Shown piece by piece: positions 7,544-16,271 of a stretch of 64,000 nt of DNA. Source of the DNA: Neisseria mucosa. Its GTDB lineage: Bacteria; Pseudomonadota; Gammaproteobacteria; Burkholderiales; Neisseriaceae. The notes under the pieces are model-generated. The model saw only the letters and a list, made by a program, of their open reading frames with translations. It was not told the DNA's origin and made no database searches. The position numbers were made by a program, and so were the translations under genes. The DNA is taken from assembly GCF_003044445.1 (NCBI RefSeq), contig NZ_POWX01000013.1, positions 1 through 64,000 of the forward strand, in the 5' to 3' direction. Position 1 is the first letter of the stretch; each line of letters begins with the position of its first letter.

Positions 7544-9556
7544 ATGATTACCCGCCTTGCCGCCTACCGGAAAACCCTCCTCACCTGCCTGATTTTATGG
7601 GTATCTATCGTCGCCGTTTTTTCCGCCGAACGTTTCTTCATGCTGCACCATTTTGTTTCAGACGACATCCGCAGCCGTTATGCGGGCGATTTGGCGGCTT
7701 TGTTTGTCAAAGGGCTGCTGTTCGACATTAAAATCGCTTCCATTACCGCCGCTTTCCCCTTCCTGATCGGGCTGTTCGGACTGACTTCGCAAAAAACCGC
7801 CGCCTTTACTCTCCGCCTCCTGCCTACCGTCGCAACCGTCCTCTCCCTGACACCCTTTGCCGCCGCGCTGGGCAACTGGTTCTATTACAGCGTTTACGAC
7901 CGTCAATTTGACGTCTTCGTCTTCGGACTGGCGGAAGAAGACACCAGCGCCGTCCTGAAAACCGTCTGGTCGGACTATCCCGTTATTTCCTGTCTGGCAG
8001 CCTTGATTGCCGCAGCTTTCGTTTTTAGTAAAATGTTCAGCCTCATCCGCCGCAGCACCCGCTTTCAGACGACCTCATGGGGAAAAACCGCTTGGATTGC
8101 CGCCATCCTCTTGCCCACTCTTGCACTTGCCGCAGGCATACGCGGTTCGTTCGGCAAATTCCCCCTACGCCAGACCGCCATGCAGATTTCCGCCGCACCC
8201 CAAATCAACAAACTCGTCCCCAACGCCCTGACCTCACTAAGCTGGGCGGTCAACGAATACCGCAACAGCAACGACTTCCATCCCGTATCCGACGAAGACG
8301 GTAGCCGGCTCATCAGTACCCTGCTCGATAAAAAAACCAATGCCGACTTGACGCAGCTATTTGCTCAAACCGCCCCCAATCCCGCTGTCGAAAAACACCG
8401 TCCCAACGTCGTTTTCACCGTCATGGAAAGCATGAGCGCACACCTCTTGAACATGGATAATCCCGAACGTGATCTCTTGGGCGAACTGGGCAATCATTGG
8501 CAGCAAGACTGGGTATACCGCAAATTCGTTTCCGAGGGCGACGGCACCAGCGACTCCCTGCACCGCTTCTTCGTCCGTAGCCCGCGCCTCAACCTCAGCC
8601 AATCCCTTGCCAAAAACAAAACCTTCCCCGGCAATATGTTCAACCCCTATCTCGATGCCGGCTACCGCGTCGTCTATATTACTGCGGGCAACGGCGGCTG
8701 GCGCGATTTCGACACCTTCCTGCGGCACTTGGGCGTCAATGAAATCATCGATGAAAACACCCTCAAAACCCGCTATCCCGAAGCAAAATCCGGCACATGG
8801 GGCGTACCCGACGAATTCATGTTCCGTTATGCCGAAGAAGAACTCGCGCGCGCCGAAAAAAGCGGCACACCCGTATTCATCATGATGATGTCCGTGACCA
8901 ACCATCCACCCTACCACCTGCCCGCACCGCACCAGCTCAAAAACTTCCGTTTGGAAGAACAAGAGCAAAAACGCCTTGCCAATCTCGCCTCAGGCAAAGA
9001 GTTGAATGAAATTTTCAACACCTTCCGATACAGCAACGACCAACTCGGACGCTTTATCGGCAAAGTGAAAACCATCGCACCCGACACCATTATTGCCGCC
9101 ACCGGCGACCACAATATGCGCGCCATCGGCTATCCCGAATCCGCCGATGCCGCACTCGGTCACAGCGTCCCCTTCTATCTTTACGTTCCGCAAGCCTACC
9201 GCGGCAGTGCCGAATACCATCCCGAACGCGCAGGTTCGCACAAAGATATCCTGCCGACCCTCTACAACTTAAGCCTGTCCAAAGCGCGTTACTACCAAAC
9301 CGGTTGCAACCTCACCGCCCCGCAACCCGATTCCCCTTGGTGCGGCTACGGCTACAACCCCGAAGTCATCATCACCGAACGTGGCTTCTATCACCAACAC
9401 AGCAAAGCATTCCACAAATGGGACAACCAAAACATCCAAACCGCCGAAAGCCGCCCAAGCACACCGGACGGCGAAGACCAAGCCATTATCCGCCGCGCCT
9501 CGGCATATACGCCGTTTCTTGAATGGCAGATCAACCGGATTGTCAGTACCCAATAA
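7544..9556 (+). CDS. LTA synthase family sulfatase-fold transferase
   Basis: A 670-residue inner-membrane protein with about five N-terminal transmembrane helices (within residues 1-195) and a large periplasmic sulfatase/alkaline-phosphatase-fold domain. Metal-site motifs of the LtaS/phosphoglycerol-transferase group are visible: MESMSA (about 294), GDGTSDSLHRFF with the candidate catalytic Thr (about 332-343), and TGDHN (about 519-523). Members move phosphoglycerol or phosphoethanolamine onto envelope polymers. The substrate here is unknown, since Neisseria makes no classical lipoteichoic acid. It does not resemble LptA/EptA in length or N-terminus. Confidence 0.8.
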   Translation: MITRLAAYRKTLLTCLILWVSIVAVFSAERFFMLHHFVSDDIRSRYAGDLAALFVKGLLFDIKIASITAAFPFLIGLFGLTSQKTAAFTLRLLPTVATVLSLTPFAAALGNWFYYSVYDRQFDVFVFGLAEEDTSAVLKTVWSDYPVISCLAALIAAAFVFSKMFSLIRRSTRFQTTSWGKTAWIAAILLPTLALAAGIRGSFGKFPLRQTAMQISAAPQINKLVPNALTSLSWAVNEYRNSNDFHPVSDEDGSRLISTLLDKKTNADLTQLFAQTAPNPAVEKHRPNVVFTVMESMSAHLLNMDNPERDLLGELGNHWQQDWVYRKFVSEGDGTSDSLHRFFVRSPRLNLSQSLAKNKTFPGNMFNPYLDAGYRVVYITAGNGGWRDFDTFLRHLGVNEIIDENTLKTRYPEAKSGTWGVPDEFMFRYAEEELARAEKSGTPVFIMMMSVTNHPPYHLPAPHQLKNFRLEEQEQKRLANLASGKELNEIFNTFRYSNDQLGRFIGKVKTIAPDTIIAATGDHNMRAIGYPESADAALGHSVPFYLYVPQAYRGSAEYHPERAGSHKDILPTLYNLSLSKARYYQTGCNLTAPQPDSPWCGYGYNPEVIITERGFYHQHSKAFHKWDNQNIQTAESRPSTPDGEDQAIIRRASAYTPFLEWQINRIVSTQ

Positions 9557-9574
9557 ATCTGTTTATAAACATCA

Positions 9575-9606
9575 AAGGTCGTCTGAAAAGTTTCAGACGA
9601 CCTTTT
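9575..9606. terminator. Paired uptake-sequence hairpin after the LtaS-like gene
   Basis: AAGGTCGTCTGAAA and TTTCAGACGACCTTTTT flank a loop of only a few bases, 18 bases after the stop codon. Confidence 0.8.
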
Positions 9607-9714
9607 TATACCCAAACCGCCTTTGCTATAACGGCATTTACTTCACTTATCAAACTTGCCCATAAAACATTTTAAACCTACAATGCCGCTGTTTATCACA
9701 TCTCCGAGCCAATC

Positions 9715-10494
9715 ATGTTTTTCGTTCTATCTCCCGCCAAAAACCTCAATGAAAAAGACCCCGCGCCCGTCAAAGAATTTACCCAACCCGACCTCTTGGC
9801 GGAAGCCGAAATCCTGATGCGCCAACTGCGTAAACTCGCCCCACAGCAAATCGCCGAGCTGATGCATGTCTCTGACAAAATCGCCCTCTTAAACGCCGAG
9901 CGCAACGCCGAATGGCATACGCCGTTTACCCTCGACAACGCAAAACAGGCAGTCTTTATGTTCAACGGCGACGTTTACGAAGGCATCGCTGCAGACACGT
10001 TAAAACCTGAACAAATCCAATATCTGCAACAACACGTCCGCCTGCTTTCCGGTCTCTACGGCGTCCTACGCCCACTGGATTTGATGCAGCCCTACCGCCT
10101 GGAAATGGGAACGGCGTTTGCCAACACGCGCGGCAAGAATCTGTACGAATTTTGGGGCGACACCATTACTAACCTGCTAAACGACACCCTTGCCCAAGCC
10201 GGCAGCGACACCTTGGTTAACCTCGCTTCGCAAGAATATTTCAAATCCATCAACACCCAAAAACTCAAAGCCCGCTTGATTACTCCCGTTTTCAAAGACG
10301 AAAAAAACGGCAAATACAAAATCATCAGCTTCTACGCAAAACGCGCGCGCGGACTGATGGTGCGCTATGCGGCGGAACACAATATCGCCGACCCGGAAAT
10401 GCTGAAAAATTTCGATTACGAAGGCTACTCATTTAACGCAGCGGCGTCCAATGAGTCCGAATGGGTGTTCATGCGCAAAGAACAAACCAAGTAA
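9715..10494 (+). CDS. yaaA: Peroxide stress protein YaaA (DUF328)
   Basis: A 259-residue cytoplasmic protein that begins MFFVLSPAKNLNEKDP, the characteristic YaaA/DUF328 opening, and retains the internal GLYGVLRPLDLMQPYRLEMG block (about residues 115-134). In E. coli YaaA lowers free intracellular iron during peroxide stress and binds DNA; the biochemical activity is not settled. It appears monocistronic, followed by tRNA-Ser. Confidence 0.93.
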   Translation: MFFVLSPAKNLNEKDPAPVKEFTQPDLLAEAEILMRQLRKLAPQQIAELMHVSDKIALLNAERNAEWHTPFTLDNAKQAVFMFNGDVYEGIAADTLKPEQIQYLQQHVRLLSGLYGVLRPLDLMQPYRLEMGTAFANTRGKNLYEFWGDTITNLLNDTLAQAGSDTLVNLASQEYFKSINTQKLKARLITPVFKDEKNGKYKIISFYAKRARGLMVRYAAEHNIADPEMLKNFDYEGYSFNAAASNESEWVFMRKEQTK

Positions 10495-10574
10495 AAACAA
10501 AAAACTAAATATTAACCCTAAAATTTCGCTTGGCAAACCCGACAAATTTTATTATTATTCCTGCTTCAAGAGAC

Positions 10575-10665
<91 letters not shown>

Positions 10666-10746
10666 TTTCTTGAAAACAGCAAAACCAAATAAAAATGAAT
10701 TGAAGCCTTGTGCAACAGCATTTTTATTTGGTTTTACTTTATTCTA

Positions 10747-10822
10747 GGGAAACGTGGCAGAGAGGCTAAATGCAGTAGACTCGAAATCCGCTGAGGGTGC
10801 AAATCCTGCTCGAAGCTTCCCT
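10747..10822 (+). pseudogene. Truncated tRNA-Ser-like pseudogene (CGA)
   Basis: The 5' two-thirds matches a class II serine tRNA (GGCAGAGAGGC D arm, anticodon loop CTCGAAA), but the anticodon stem has a mismatch (GTAGA/TCCGC), the T arm is largely deleted (TCGAA runs straight into GCTTCCC) and no CCA follows. It shares the acceptor and D arm with the intact tRNA-Ser 80 bases upstream. It stands about 220 bases left of the prophage genes. Confidence 0.65.
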
Positions 10823-10853
10823 AATCCCACCATATTGCCAAATTAAAATAACA

Positions 10854-10880
10854 AGCTGCCGTAAAATGGTAGCTTTTTTG
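10854..10880 (+). terminator. Terminator after the tRNA-Ser pair
   Basis: AGCTGCC and GGTAGCT form a 7-bp stem (one G-U) with loop GTAAAAT, followed by TTTTTTG. Confidence 0.65.
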
Positions 10881-10967
10881 TTATCCGACTTATTGGTTTT
10901 TATTGTGTGTTCACATAGAAAATATTCACCTGCCGTCACTTCTGATTAAAAACAACATACTATATAA

Positions 10968-11012
10968 AAGGTCGTCTGAAACCGTTTGACTCAACGTTTT
11001 CAGACGACCTTA
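10968..11012. terminator. Paired uptake-sequence hairpin at the left edge of the prophage
   Basis: AAGGTCGTCTGAAAC and GTTTTCAGACGACCTT face each other. It marks the last clearly chromosomal feature before the prophage genes. Confidence 0.65.
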
Positions 11013-11090
11013 TATATTACGCCCCGTGAAAGGGGCAATTAACCAAACTTAACAAACCCTTTTCATTAGCCAAGTGAAAGGGGCTTTTTT

Positions 11091-11312
11091 ATGTCAGCAA
11101 ACATTATTTTCAGTTCGTCTTACTGGCGAATATTCAAATCAAAAAATTCATGTGTTTTGTGCTTTTACCGATTCCAAGTAGGAAAATCCCATGAACTGGA
11201 AACGCAAGAAACGTTTCCCGATTTATTGGAAACACTGAAACAAATAGATTCGGCAGGCTCTTACTATCCTGTCATTTTAACTTCGGACGGTTCGCCGTTT
11301 ATTGTTCTTTAA
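11091..11312 (+). CDS. Small prophage protein of unknown function
   Basis: A 73-residue ORF with AAAGGGGC about 9 bases upstream of ATG as a ribosome-binding site. The C-terminal half (LPDLLETLKQIDSAG-like, ending TSDGSPFIVL) looks like a genuine small folded protein. The N-terminal half is rich in Ser, Phe and Cys. It is the first ORF of the prophage, upstream of the presumed origin and rep. I do not recognise the family. Confidence 0.4.
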   Translation: MSANIIFSSSYWRIFKSKNSCVLCFYRFQVGKSHELETQETFPDLLETLKQIDSAGSYYPVILTSDGSPFIVL

Positions 11313-11324
11313 CAGTTTGTCGGA

Positions 11325-11456
11325 ATGAAGGGCTTTCGGTCGCAGACCGTCGGACGCGCGCCAGCGCGGCAGACGGGAAGCGGCAGAAAGCCCCCCCCTT
11401 GACTAACAGGGGGGGAGCAAAAACCAAAGCCCCGAAATTCCAAAAGAGGGGAGCAG
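11325..11456 (+). other. Hairpin-rich leader of the phage rep gene (candidate origin)
   Basis: Contains a long-range inverted repeat GGGCTTTC (from 11331) / GAAAGCCC, within it AGCGCGGCAGACGGGA (11363-11378) and GACCGTCGG (11345-11353), and then a C8 / G7 hairpin (11391-11415) with loop TTGACTAACA. Both internal modules recur in the second noncoding region at 16300-16335. Position directly before rep suggests replication origin or packaging signal; this is inference. Confidence 0.45.
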
Positions 11457-12821
11457 ATGAGCCAAATAGAATATTTCTCCCATTTCATCACAGATGAACG
11501 GGGGAAACTAATTGAAGTTCCGCAAAGGCGGGGCATACAGGACGGCGTTTTCATAGACTGGCTTTCTATAACATTCCATGAAGACACATTGGTAAAAATC
11601 GCCGGATGTCCGTTGGTATCAGATACCGAATACATGTACGTCTTGAGCAGGAAGTTGGAAGAAATTTTAGGTTTCGGTATTACCCGAAAATGCAAGTCCA
11701 AAGGTAACAAGTTTTACGAATCCATGTATCGGCTCGGATCGGACGATGTGGATTACGGTGAAGTCCATTATGGTGGACAGCGGGATACCGTTTTGATTGA
11801 GTTGAAAGGCGTCGGGTGCAATCTCGCACAAGCGGGTTGGGAAGCAAGGATGAGGCAGTTTTTAGAAAACGCCGTTCGACCCCGAATAACCCGAATCGAT
11901 TTGGCTTTAGATTTTTTCGACGGCCAATACACCCCCGAACGAGCCTTGTTGGACCATGATAACGGCTTTTTCGACAATCACAATATGCGTCCGAAGTCCG
12001 AAATGGTCGGGTCGGCATGGCGTAAAGAAGACGGCACAGGTAAGACGTTCTATGTCGGTCGAAAGAAAAATTCCCGATTTGTCCGCGTATATGAAAAAGG
12101 TCGTCAGCTTGGGGACAAAGAAAGCCCGTGGGTCAGGTTTGAAATACAGTTTAACCACGGAGATATAGAAATACCGTTTGAGATTCTGACAGACGAAGGC
12201 GGTTACTTTTGCGGCGCATTTCCCATATGCAGCACTTTCAAAAATATGCCGCAAGAAAAAAGGTTTGAGCCCAGAAGCAAAGTACTGAATCTGACGTTCG
12301 GCCACAAATTGAAACACGCAAAGAACGCCGTCGGCAAGCTTGTCAATTTCATGTCCGATTTAGGTTTTACGGCTGAAGAAATTGTCAGGCAGCTAAAAGC
12401 AGAACAAGGCTATCCCAAAGGTCTTGAGCCTGAAAAATACGATTTGAATGAATTGAGGCAGGCAGAAAAAAGCGGGTTCATACACGAATCGGCGGAGGCG
12501 GCACTTGATTTTGAAGTCATGGCTTTAGATTTAGATTCGGTCGGTTTCAAGCTGTCAGACGGCTACGACCCGCATAAACGTCTTTTTGACGTCCAGTATG
12601 AAGCAGACAGAAAACGCAAAGAAGACGAAGCGTATGAACGATGGTTGCAGCGCAACTATGAAGAAGGTTTACCGCTCGCCGAGCAGATGAAGCGAAGGAC
12701 GGCGCGATGGCATGAAGAAACAGCGCGAAACCGTCTTAAAAATTCCAAGTATCGGCAGTATCACGGTGAATATAGGGCTTATACCAAAAAGCCCGTCAAA
12801 TTTGATTGGTATGATTTTTAA
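11457..12821 (+). CDS. Phage replication initiation protein (Rep_trans / gene II-like)
   Basis: A 454-residue rolling-circle replication initiator. Rep_trans family features include the N-terminal DWLSITF, the central RITRIDLALDFFDG (about residues 139-152) carrying the acidic metal site, and FVRVYEKGRQLGD (about 207-219) containing the candidate catalytic Tyr. The C-terminus is long, charged and Tyr/Arg-rich. The ATG at 11457 follows GAGGGGAGCAG. In inoviruses this protein nicks the plus strand to start replication of the double-stranded form. Confidence 0.88.
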   Translation: MSQIEYFSHFITDERGKLIEVPQRRGIQDGVFIDWLSITFHEDTLVKIAGCPLVSDTEYMYVLSRKLEEILGFGITRKCKSKGNKFYESMYRLGSDDVDYGEVHYGGQRDTVLIELKGVGCNLAQAGWEARMRQFLENAVRPRITRIDLALDFFDGQYTPERALLDHDNGFFDNHNMRPKSEMVGSAWRKEDGTGKTFYVGRKKNSRFVRVYEKGRQLGDKESPWVRFEIQFNHGDIEIPFEILTDEGGYFCGAFPICSTFKNMPQEKRFEPRSKVLNLTFGHKLKHAKNAVGKLVNFMSDLGFTAEEIVRQLKAEQGYPKGLEPEKYDLNELRQAEKSGFIHESAEAALDFEVMALDLDSVGFKLSDGYDPHKRLFDVQYEADRKRKEDEAYERWLQRNYEEGLPLAEQMKRRTARWHEETARNRLKNSKYRQYHGEYRAYTKKPVKFDWYDF

Positions 12822-12835
12822 GAAAGGAAATATCC

Positions 12836-13153
12836 ATGTTTAACCAAAACCAGATAATCACTTATCCCGCAACCTTTTTAGGTGCCAAAAAATTCAAAGG
12901 CGAAATTGACGGCTCGCAGATTGACAGTTGTTCCGTCTTGGTCGCCACACCGCTCCCGTCTCAATCGGGTAACGCCGTCGGTTTCACCGCCGCGCAGATG
13001 AAGTTCGGTTCGAGCGACAACTTTGCAAAGCTGGCAAACCTCAGTTTCCCTTGCGAAGTCATGATTACCGTAGAGATGACCTCGACAGGCAAAGGTATGG
13101 TTCCCACACTGAAAGAGTTCCAAGTTCAAACAGAGGCAAAGCCGAAAGGCTAA
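12836..13153 (+). CDS. Phage ssDNA-binding protein-like (gpV analogue)
   Basis: A 105-residue protein directly after rep, 14 bases from the stop, with AAGAAAGGAAA before ATG. In neisserial inoviruses the gene in this place (DUF1293-like) is taken as the single-stranded DNA-binding protein that coats progeny DNA. The sequence has a beta-rich OB-like pattern but no decisive motif, so the role is inferred mostly from position and size. Confidence 0.6.
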   Translation: MFNQNQIITYPATFLGAKKFKGEIDGSQIDSCSVLVATPLPSQSGNAVGFTAAQMKFGSSDNFAKLANLSFPCEVMITVEMTSTGKGMVPTLKEFQVQTEAKPKG

Positions 13154-13156
13154 ATC

Positions 13157-13357
13157 ATGAAATATAAAGAACGGTTCATAGTTCAGGATTTGGAATCACA
13201 CGAATTCATCTATCCCGATCCGTTTGGCGATACAGGTTTTACCCAGAACCTAAAATCTGCCGGGCATTTTGAAAGCTATGAAGACGCATTTAATGCCGGA
13301 ATGGAAGAAATAGGCGGTGGATTTCAAATCTTTGCGTTTTACCTGAAAGAAGAATAA
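13157..13357 (+). CDS. Small acidic prophage protein, function unknown
   Basis: A 66-residue acidic, aromatic-rich protein starting three bases after the preceding stop (TAAATCATGAAATAT), so translationally coupled. It has no membrane segment or signal peptide. Nf-type prophages carry a small gene in this interval; I cannot assign a function. Confidence 0.55.
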   Translation: MKYKERFIVQDLESHEFIYPDPFGDTGFTQNLKSAGHFESYEDAFNAGMEEIGGGFQIFAFYLKEE

Positions 13358-13419
13358 GTTGGCAGGCTCGGCGGGCGGTCTGTAAAACCTTTCACAAAGC
13401 CCGCACACAAGGAAGCAGC

Positions 13420-13506
13420 ATGAAAATTAGTATTCCCGTATTAATAATCGGCTGGGTGGTCTGTATGTTTCTGTTTCTTGTCGCCCTGCTGTATTTCACG
13501 AATTAA
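13420..13506 (+). CDS. 28-residue membrane peptide (minor virion protein candidate)
   Basis: ATG at 13420 is preceded by AAGGAAGCAGC, a strong ribosome-binding site. The peptide is one hydrophobic helix (MKISIPVLIIGW through LLYFTN). It is the size and character of gpVII/gpIX-type tip proteins of filamentous phages and sits before the major coat gene, as those do. Confidence 0.65.
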   Translation: MKISIPVLIIGWVVCMFLFLVALLYFTN

Positions 13507-13582
13507 GAATTCAGGTTAAAGGCTTCGCCTGAATCCAGTCTAAAGAAGCCGTCTTACTTTAAACAACCAAAAGGAAAAAACG

Positions 13583-13813
13583 ATGAACATCATCAAAAAA
13601 CACGCCGCAAAACTGGCAATCGCAACCGCATTACTGACACCGTTTGCCGCAAGCGCAGAAGGATTTGACGCAGCTGCAATCGGTACACAGGTTGCAAGCG
13701 TCATCATGGGTTTTGTCGCCATGGTTTCAGCCGTCGGCATGGCTGCTATTACTGTTATCTTGGCCATCCAAGGCTTCAAAATGGCTTGGTCTATGATTAA
13801 AGGCGTGAAATAA
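13583..13813 (+). CDS. Major coat protein (CoaB/gpVIII-like)
   Basis: A 76-residue precursor. Residues 1-25 are a signal peptide (basic MNIIKKH start, hydrophobic core, ASA cleavage site). The mature chain has about 51 residues: a short amphipathic acidic N-terminus (EGFDAAAIG), a hydrophobic helix, and a basic end (KGVK) for DNA contact, the classical inovirus major coat layout. AAGGAAAAAACG supplies the ribosome-binding site. Confidence 0.85.
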   Translation: MNIIKKHAAKLAIATALLTPFAASAEGFDAAAIGTQVASVIMGFVAMVSAVGMAAITVILAIQGFKMAWSMIKGVK

Positions 13814-13832
13814 GTTTAAGGAGGGCGAACAG

Positions 13833-14138
13833 ATGGGGTTTCGCGTTGGAATCAACTGTTTTGACACTCGATTACAGGCGGACGATTATCTGTTGTCAGC
13901 CCTCCCTCCGACCATAACGGCGGAAGGCAAAATCATCAGAGCCGAAAGACAGCAAAACGGTTGGACGCTTGAAGGCCAGCCGGTAAAGTTGAGTTATCCC
14001 GAATGCTCGGCGGTAGAGCAGGTAAAAGACGGCGCCTCGGTGGGTGCGGCGTTTCTGCTTCTTCTTGCCAGTATATACGCGTTCAGGTTGCTGGTCGGAT
14101 TTGTGAAAGATTTCGGCAGGATACAGGGTGATTCGTAA
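13833..14138 (+). CDS. Prophage membrane protein (minor virion/assembly protein)
   Basis: A 101-residue protein with an N-terminal hydrophilic domain containing two Cys and one transmembrane helix near residues 70-88 (AAFLLLLASIYAFRLLVGF). It begins 20 bases after the coat protein gene, with AAGGAGGGCG before ATG. Its stop overlaps the next start (TAATG). Position between coat and adsorption genes suits a minor virion protein. Confidence 0.6.
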   Translation: MGFRVGINCFDTRLQADDYLLSALPPTITAEGKIIRAERQQNGWTLEGQPVKLSYPECSAVEQVKDGASVGAAFLLLLASIYAFRLLVGFVKDFGRIQGDS

Positions 14139-14206
14139 TGTTGATTGATTTTTGGTTTCTGCTGGGCTTTGCCGCTGTGGTATCGGTGGCATGGATATTC
14201 AAATGA
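14138..14206 (+). CDS. 22-residue membrane peptide (minor virion protein candidate)
   Basis: The ATG overlaps the stop of the preceding gene (TAATG), implying translational coupling. The product, MLIDFWFLLGF through SVAWIFK, is a single hydrophobic helix with a Lys at the end, similar in kind to gpIX/gpVII tip proteins. Confidence 0.5.
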   Translation: MLIDFWFLLGFAAVVSVAWIFK

Positions 14207-14254
14207 CGTGGCGATATAATCTAGACTTTCTGAACAATTACGAAAGTTAGGATT

Positions 14255-14575
14255 ATGTTTTACATTTCGGAAGAAGAATTGAGATTCAAAAAAGATACGA
14301 ATCCCGATTATTTGAATGAAAAATTGTGTCATGTGTTTATAGCTGAAATGTTCAGACTTAAAGAAATTTATCCAATTTCTGATTTTAAGAACATTGTAAA
14401 GAATGCAGCCCAATATTTTTTAAATAGAACATATCTTAATGATATGTTAGTTTTTTTTGAGGATGGCTCGTATTTGAAATTTCAGTTTCTAGAACATGGC
14501 TTTGAATGCAAAGAGTTCTACGATGGTCAAATTTCAACGGCTTATTATTATGGCCGTTATTCTATTAGGATTTAA
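14255..14575 (+). CDS. AT-rich 106-residue protein overlapping the adsorption gene, unknown function
   Basis: ATG at 14255 follows TTAGGATT. The protein is soluble, rich in Phe, Tyr and Glu, with no signal peptide. The region is clearly more AT-rich than its neighbours (for example GTTAGTTTTTTTTGAGG), and the gene overlaps the start of the TspB-type gene by 53 bases in another frame. These features suggest a recently acquired accessory gene, possibly a superinfection or host-modulating factor. No family recognised. Confidence 0.5.
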   Translation: MFYISEEELRFKKDTNPDYLNEKLCHVFIAEMFRLKEIYPISDFKNIVKNAAQYFLNRTYLNDMLVFFEDGSYLKFQFLEHGFECKEFYDGQISTAYYYGRYSIRI

Positions 14576-16271
14576 TTTCAAAGTTCAAGCGGAATTGGTT
14601 GTTGAGCCGAATGGAAGAATGCGCGTTCCGACAGGAGGTTTTAATCAAAATGGCGTCAGAACTTGGCGGTATTTGGATAATGGTCGTGGCGGTATGGGCG
14701 GGAATATGTTCTATCATGAGATAGGCAGTAAATCATTAGCTGTCCGCGAAGCCTCAACCGGTCTCCGTTCCGCCTCAACCGTACCCGTTACTATCGAACA
14801 CCGCGTCTCCAAATCCACAGTCTTCAGAAACTTGCTCGCACGTGCAAGGGTCGGCGGCAAATACGCCGTCCAACGCGCCGCGGGCAAACTCGGTGCAGGT
14901 CTTTTAGGCGGTCCCGCCGGGTGGGCAATAACCGCCGCTCTAACCGCCTATGACCTTGCAGCCCCACACGCGGCAAGCGAAGGCTATTACTACGATGACA
15001 AATATCAGGATTTTGTAAAAACAAAGACCTTCGTATATTGCGTCGCAACATCAGGACTTTGTACAGACCAGAGGGTCGAAGAAACGGTCATGAATCCCAG
15101 AGCAGTATATGCCGATATGGAATCAAACCCATCAGATGCCGAAATCAATAAAAAACTGTGTTCTCAATTAGATGTTCAGCATTTCGGTTTTGAATATCCC
15201 GATCGTTTCAGCAAAAAAGACACAAAATTCAACAGAAAGAACAATACTTGTGTGGTTGAGTTTAATGTTTTGAAGGAAGTCGGATTTTTGCAGCTGGGCA
15301 AAACGACCACATCGGAAACACGTGTAATGGAACGCGTCCCAAAAGTCAAAGAACCCATACCGCAAAGCGTATTTGACAAAGCAGTCCAACCGTCGGCAGA
15401 CGCCAGCCCGTCGAAATATGTCAACGCAACCGCCAATCAAGACGGTAGTGTACCCGGTGAGACGCAAGGCAATCCAACCGTACCGAATGGCACAGTCGTA
15501 ACCCTTGGCCCGGCAACAGGGCAAGACGGCAGACCCTTTCAGATGACCATTAGTTTCATGACAGGCGCGAACGGTAACACATCGGCAACCGTAACTACAA
15601 CCCCGCGACCAGACCTCACACCGGGCAGCCCTGCCGCACCAAAAACAAACCCAGTCCCCACACCGGGAAGCGGCAATCCAGGTGCAGACGGGAAGCCAGG
15701 TGCAGACGGGAAGCCAGGTGCAGACGGGAAGCCGGGTGCAGACGGGAAGCCGGGTGAGGACGGGAAGCCGGGTGAGGACGGGAAGCCGGGTGAGGACGGG
15801 AAGCCGGGTGAGGACGGGAAGCCGGGTGAGGACGGGAAGCCGGGTGCAGACGGGAAGCCGGGTGAGGACGGGAAGCCGGGTGAGGACGGGAAGCCGGGTG
15901 CAGACGGGAAGCCGGGTGAGGACGACAAGCCGAAAGAGGAAGACAAGCCAAAAGACGGCGGGCTGTTGTGCGAAGTGTTCCCAAACATTCTCGCGTGCGA
16001 CAAACAGCCCGAAGCGGGTGAGGAGCCTGATTTGACGCTCCCGGAAGAAGTGATAAACGTCGAGTTTGAGAAATCCAGTGCCTTCCAAGAATCAGCGGAA
16101 TGCCCCGCTCCCGTGACATTCAACGTTACGGTATTGGGCGCAAGCAAAACCTTCGCCTTCAGCTTCGAGCACGCCTGCGAGATAGCCTCAAGGCTGCGGT
16201 ATATGCTGGTTGCGCTGGCGTGGGTGGTAGCCGCCTTCTTCTGCATTCGCGCGGTATCGCGAGAAGTGTAG
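14523..16271 (+). CDS. tspB: TspB-family phage adsorption protein with collagen-like repeats
   Basis: I choose the ATG at 14523 (582 residues) because it gives a clear signal peptide, MVKFQRLIIMAVILLGFNFKVQA; an upstream ATG at 14496 would bury it. The N-terminal domain is followed by a Pro/Thr-rich segment, 14 tandem hexapeptides GADGKP/GEDGKP, a Cys-containing domain (CEVFPNILAC, ECPAP, HACEIA), and a C-terminal membrane anchor (MLVALAWVVAAFFCIRAV) ending SREV. This is the gpIII layout of inoviruses and the Neisseria TspB family, known in meningococcus as a T-cell-stimulating, IgG-binding surface protein. Whether this allele binds immunoglobulin is unknown. Confidence 0.85.
   Translation: MVKFQRLIIMAVILLGFNFKVQAELVVEPNGRMRVPTGGFNQNGVRTWRYLDNGRGGMGGNMFYHEIGSKSLAVREASTGLRSASTVPVTIEHRVSKSTVFRNLLARARVGGKYAVQRAAGKLGAGLLGGPAGWAITAALTAYDLAAPHAASEGYYYDDKYQDFVKTKTFVYCVATSGLCTDQRVEETVMNPRAVYADMESNPSDAEINKKLCSQLDVQHFGFEYPDRFSKKDTKFNRKNNTCVVEFNVLKEVGFLQLGKTTTSETRVMERVPKVKEPIPQSVFDKAVQPSADASPSKYVNATANQDGSVPGETQGNPTVPNGTVVTLGPATGQDGRPFQMTISFMTGANGNTSATVTTTPRPDLTPGSPAAPKTNPVPTPGSGNPGADGKPGADGKPGADGKPGADGKPGEDGKPGEDGKPGEDGKPGEDGKPGEDGKPGADGKPGEDGKPGEDGKPGADGKPGEDDKPKEEDKPKDGGLLCEVFPNILACDKQPEAGEEPDLTLPEEVINVEFEKSSAFQESAECPAPVTFNVTVLGASKTFAFSFEHACEIASRLRYMLVALAWVVAAFFCIRAVSREV
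15681..15932 (+). repeat. 18-bp tandem repeat encoding collagen-like hexapeptides (14 units)
   Basis: Fourteen units of about GGTGCAGACGGGAAGCCA or GGTGAGGACGGGAAGCCG, differing mainly at Ala/Glu and third positions. The unit length is a multiple of three, so copy-number changes leave the frame open. All three frames and both strands are largely open here, which creates spurious ORFs. Confidence 0.95.
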
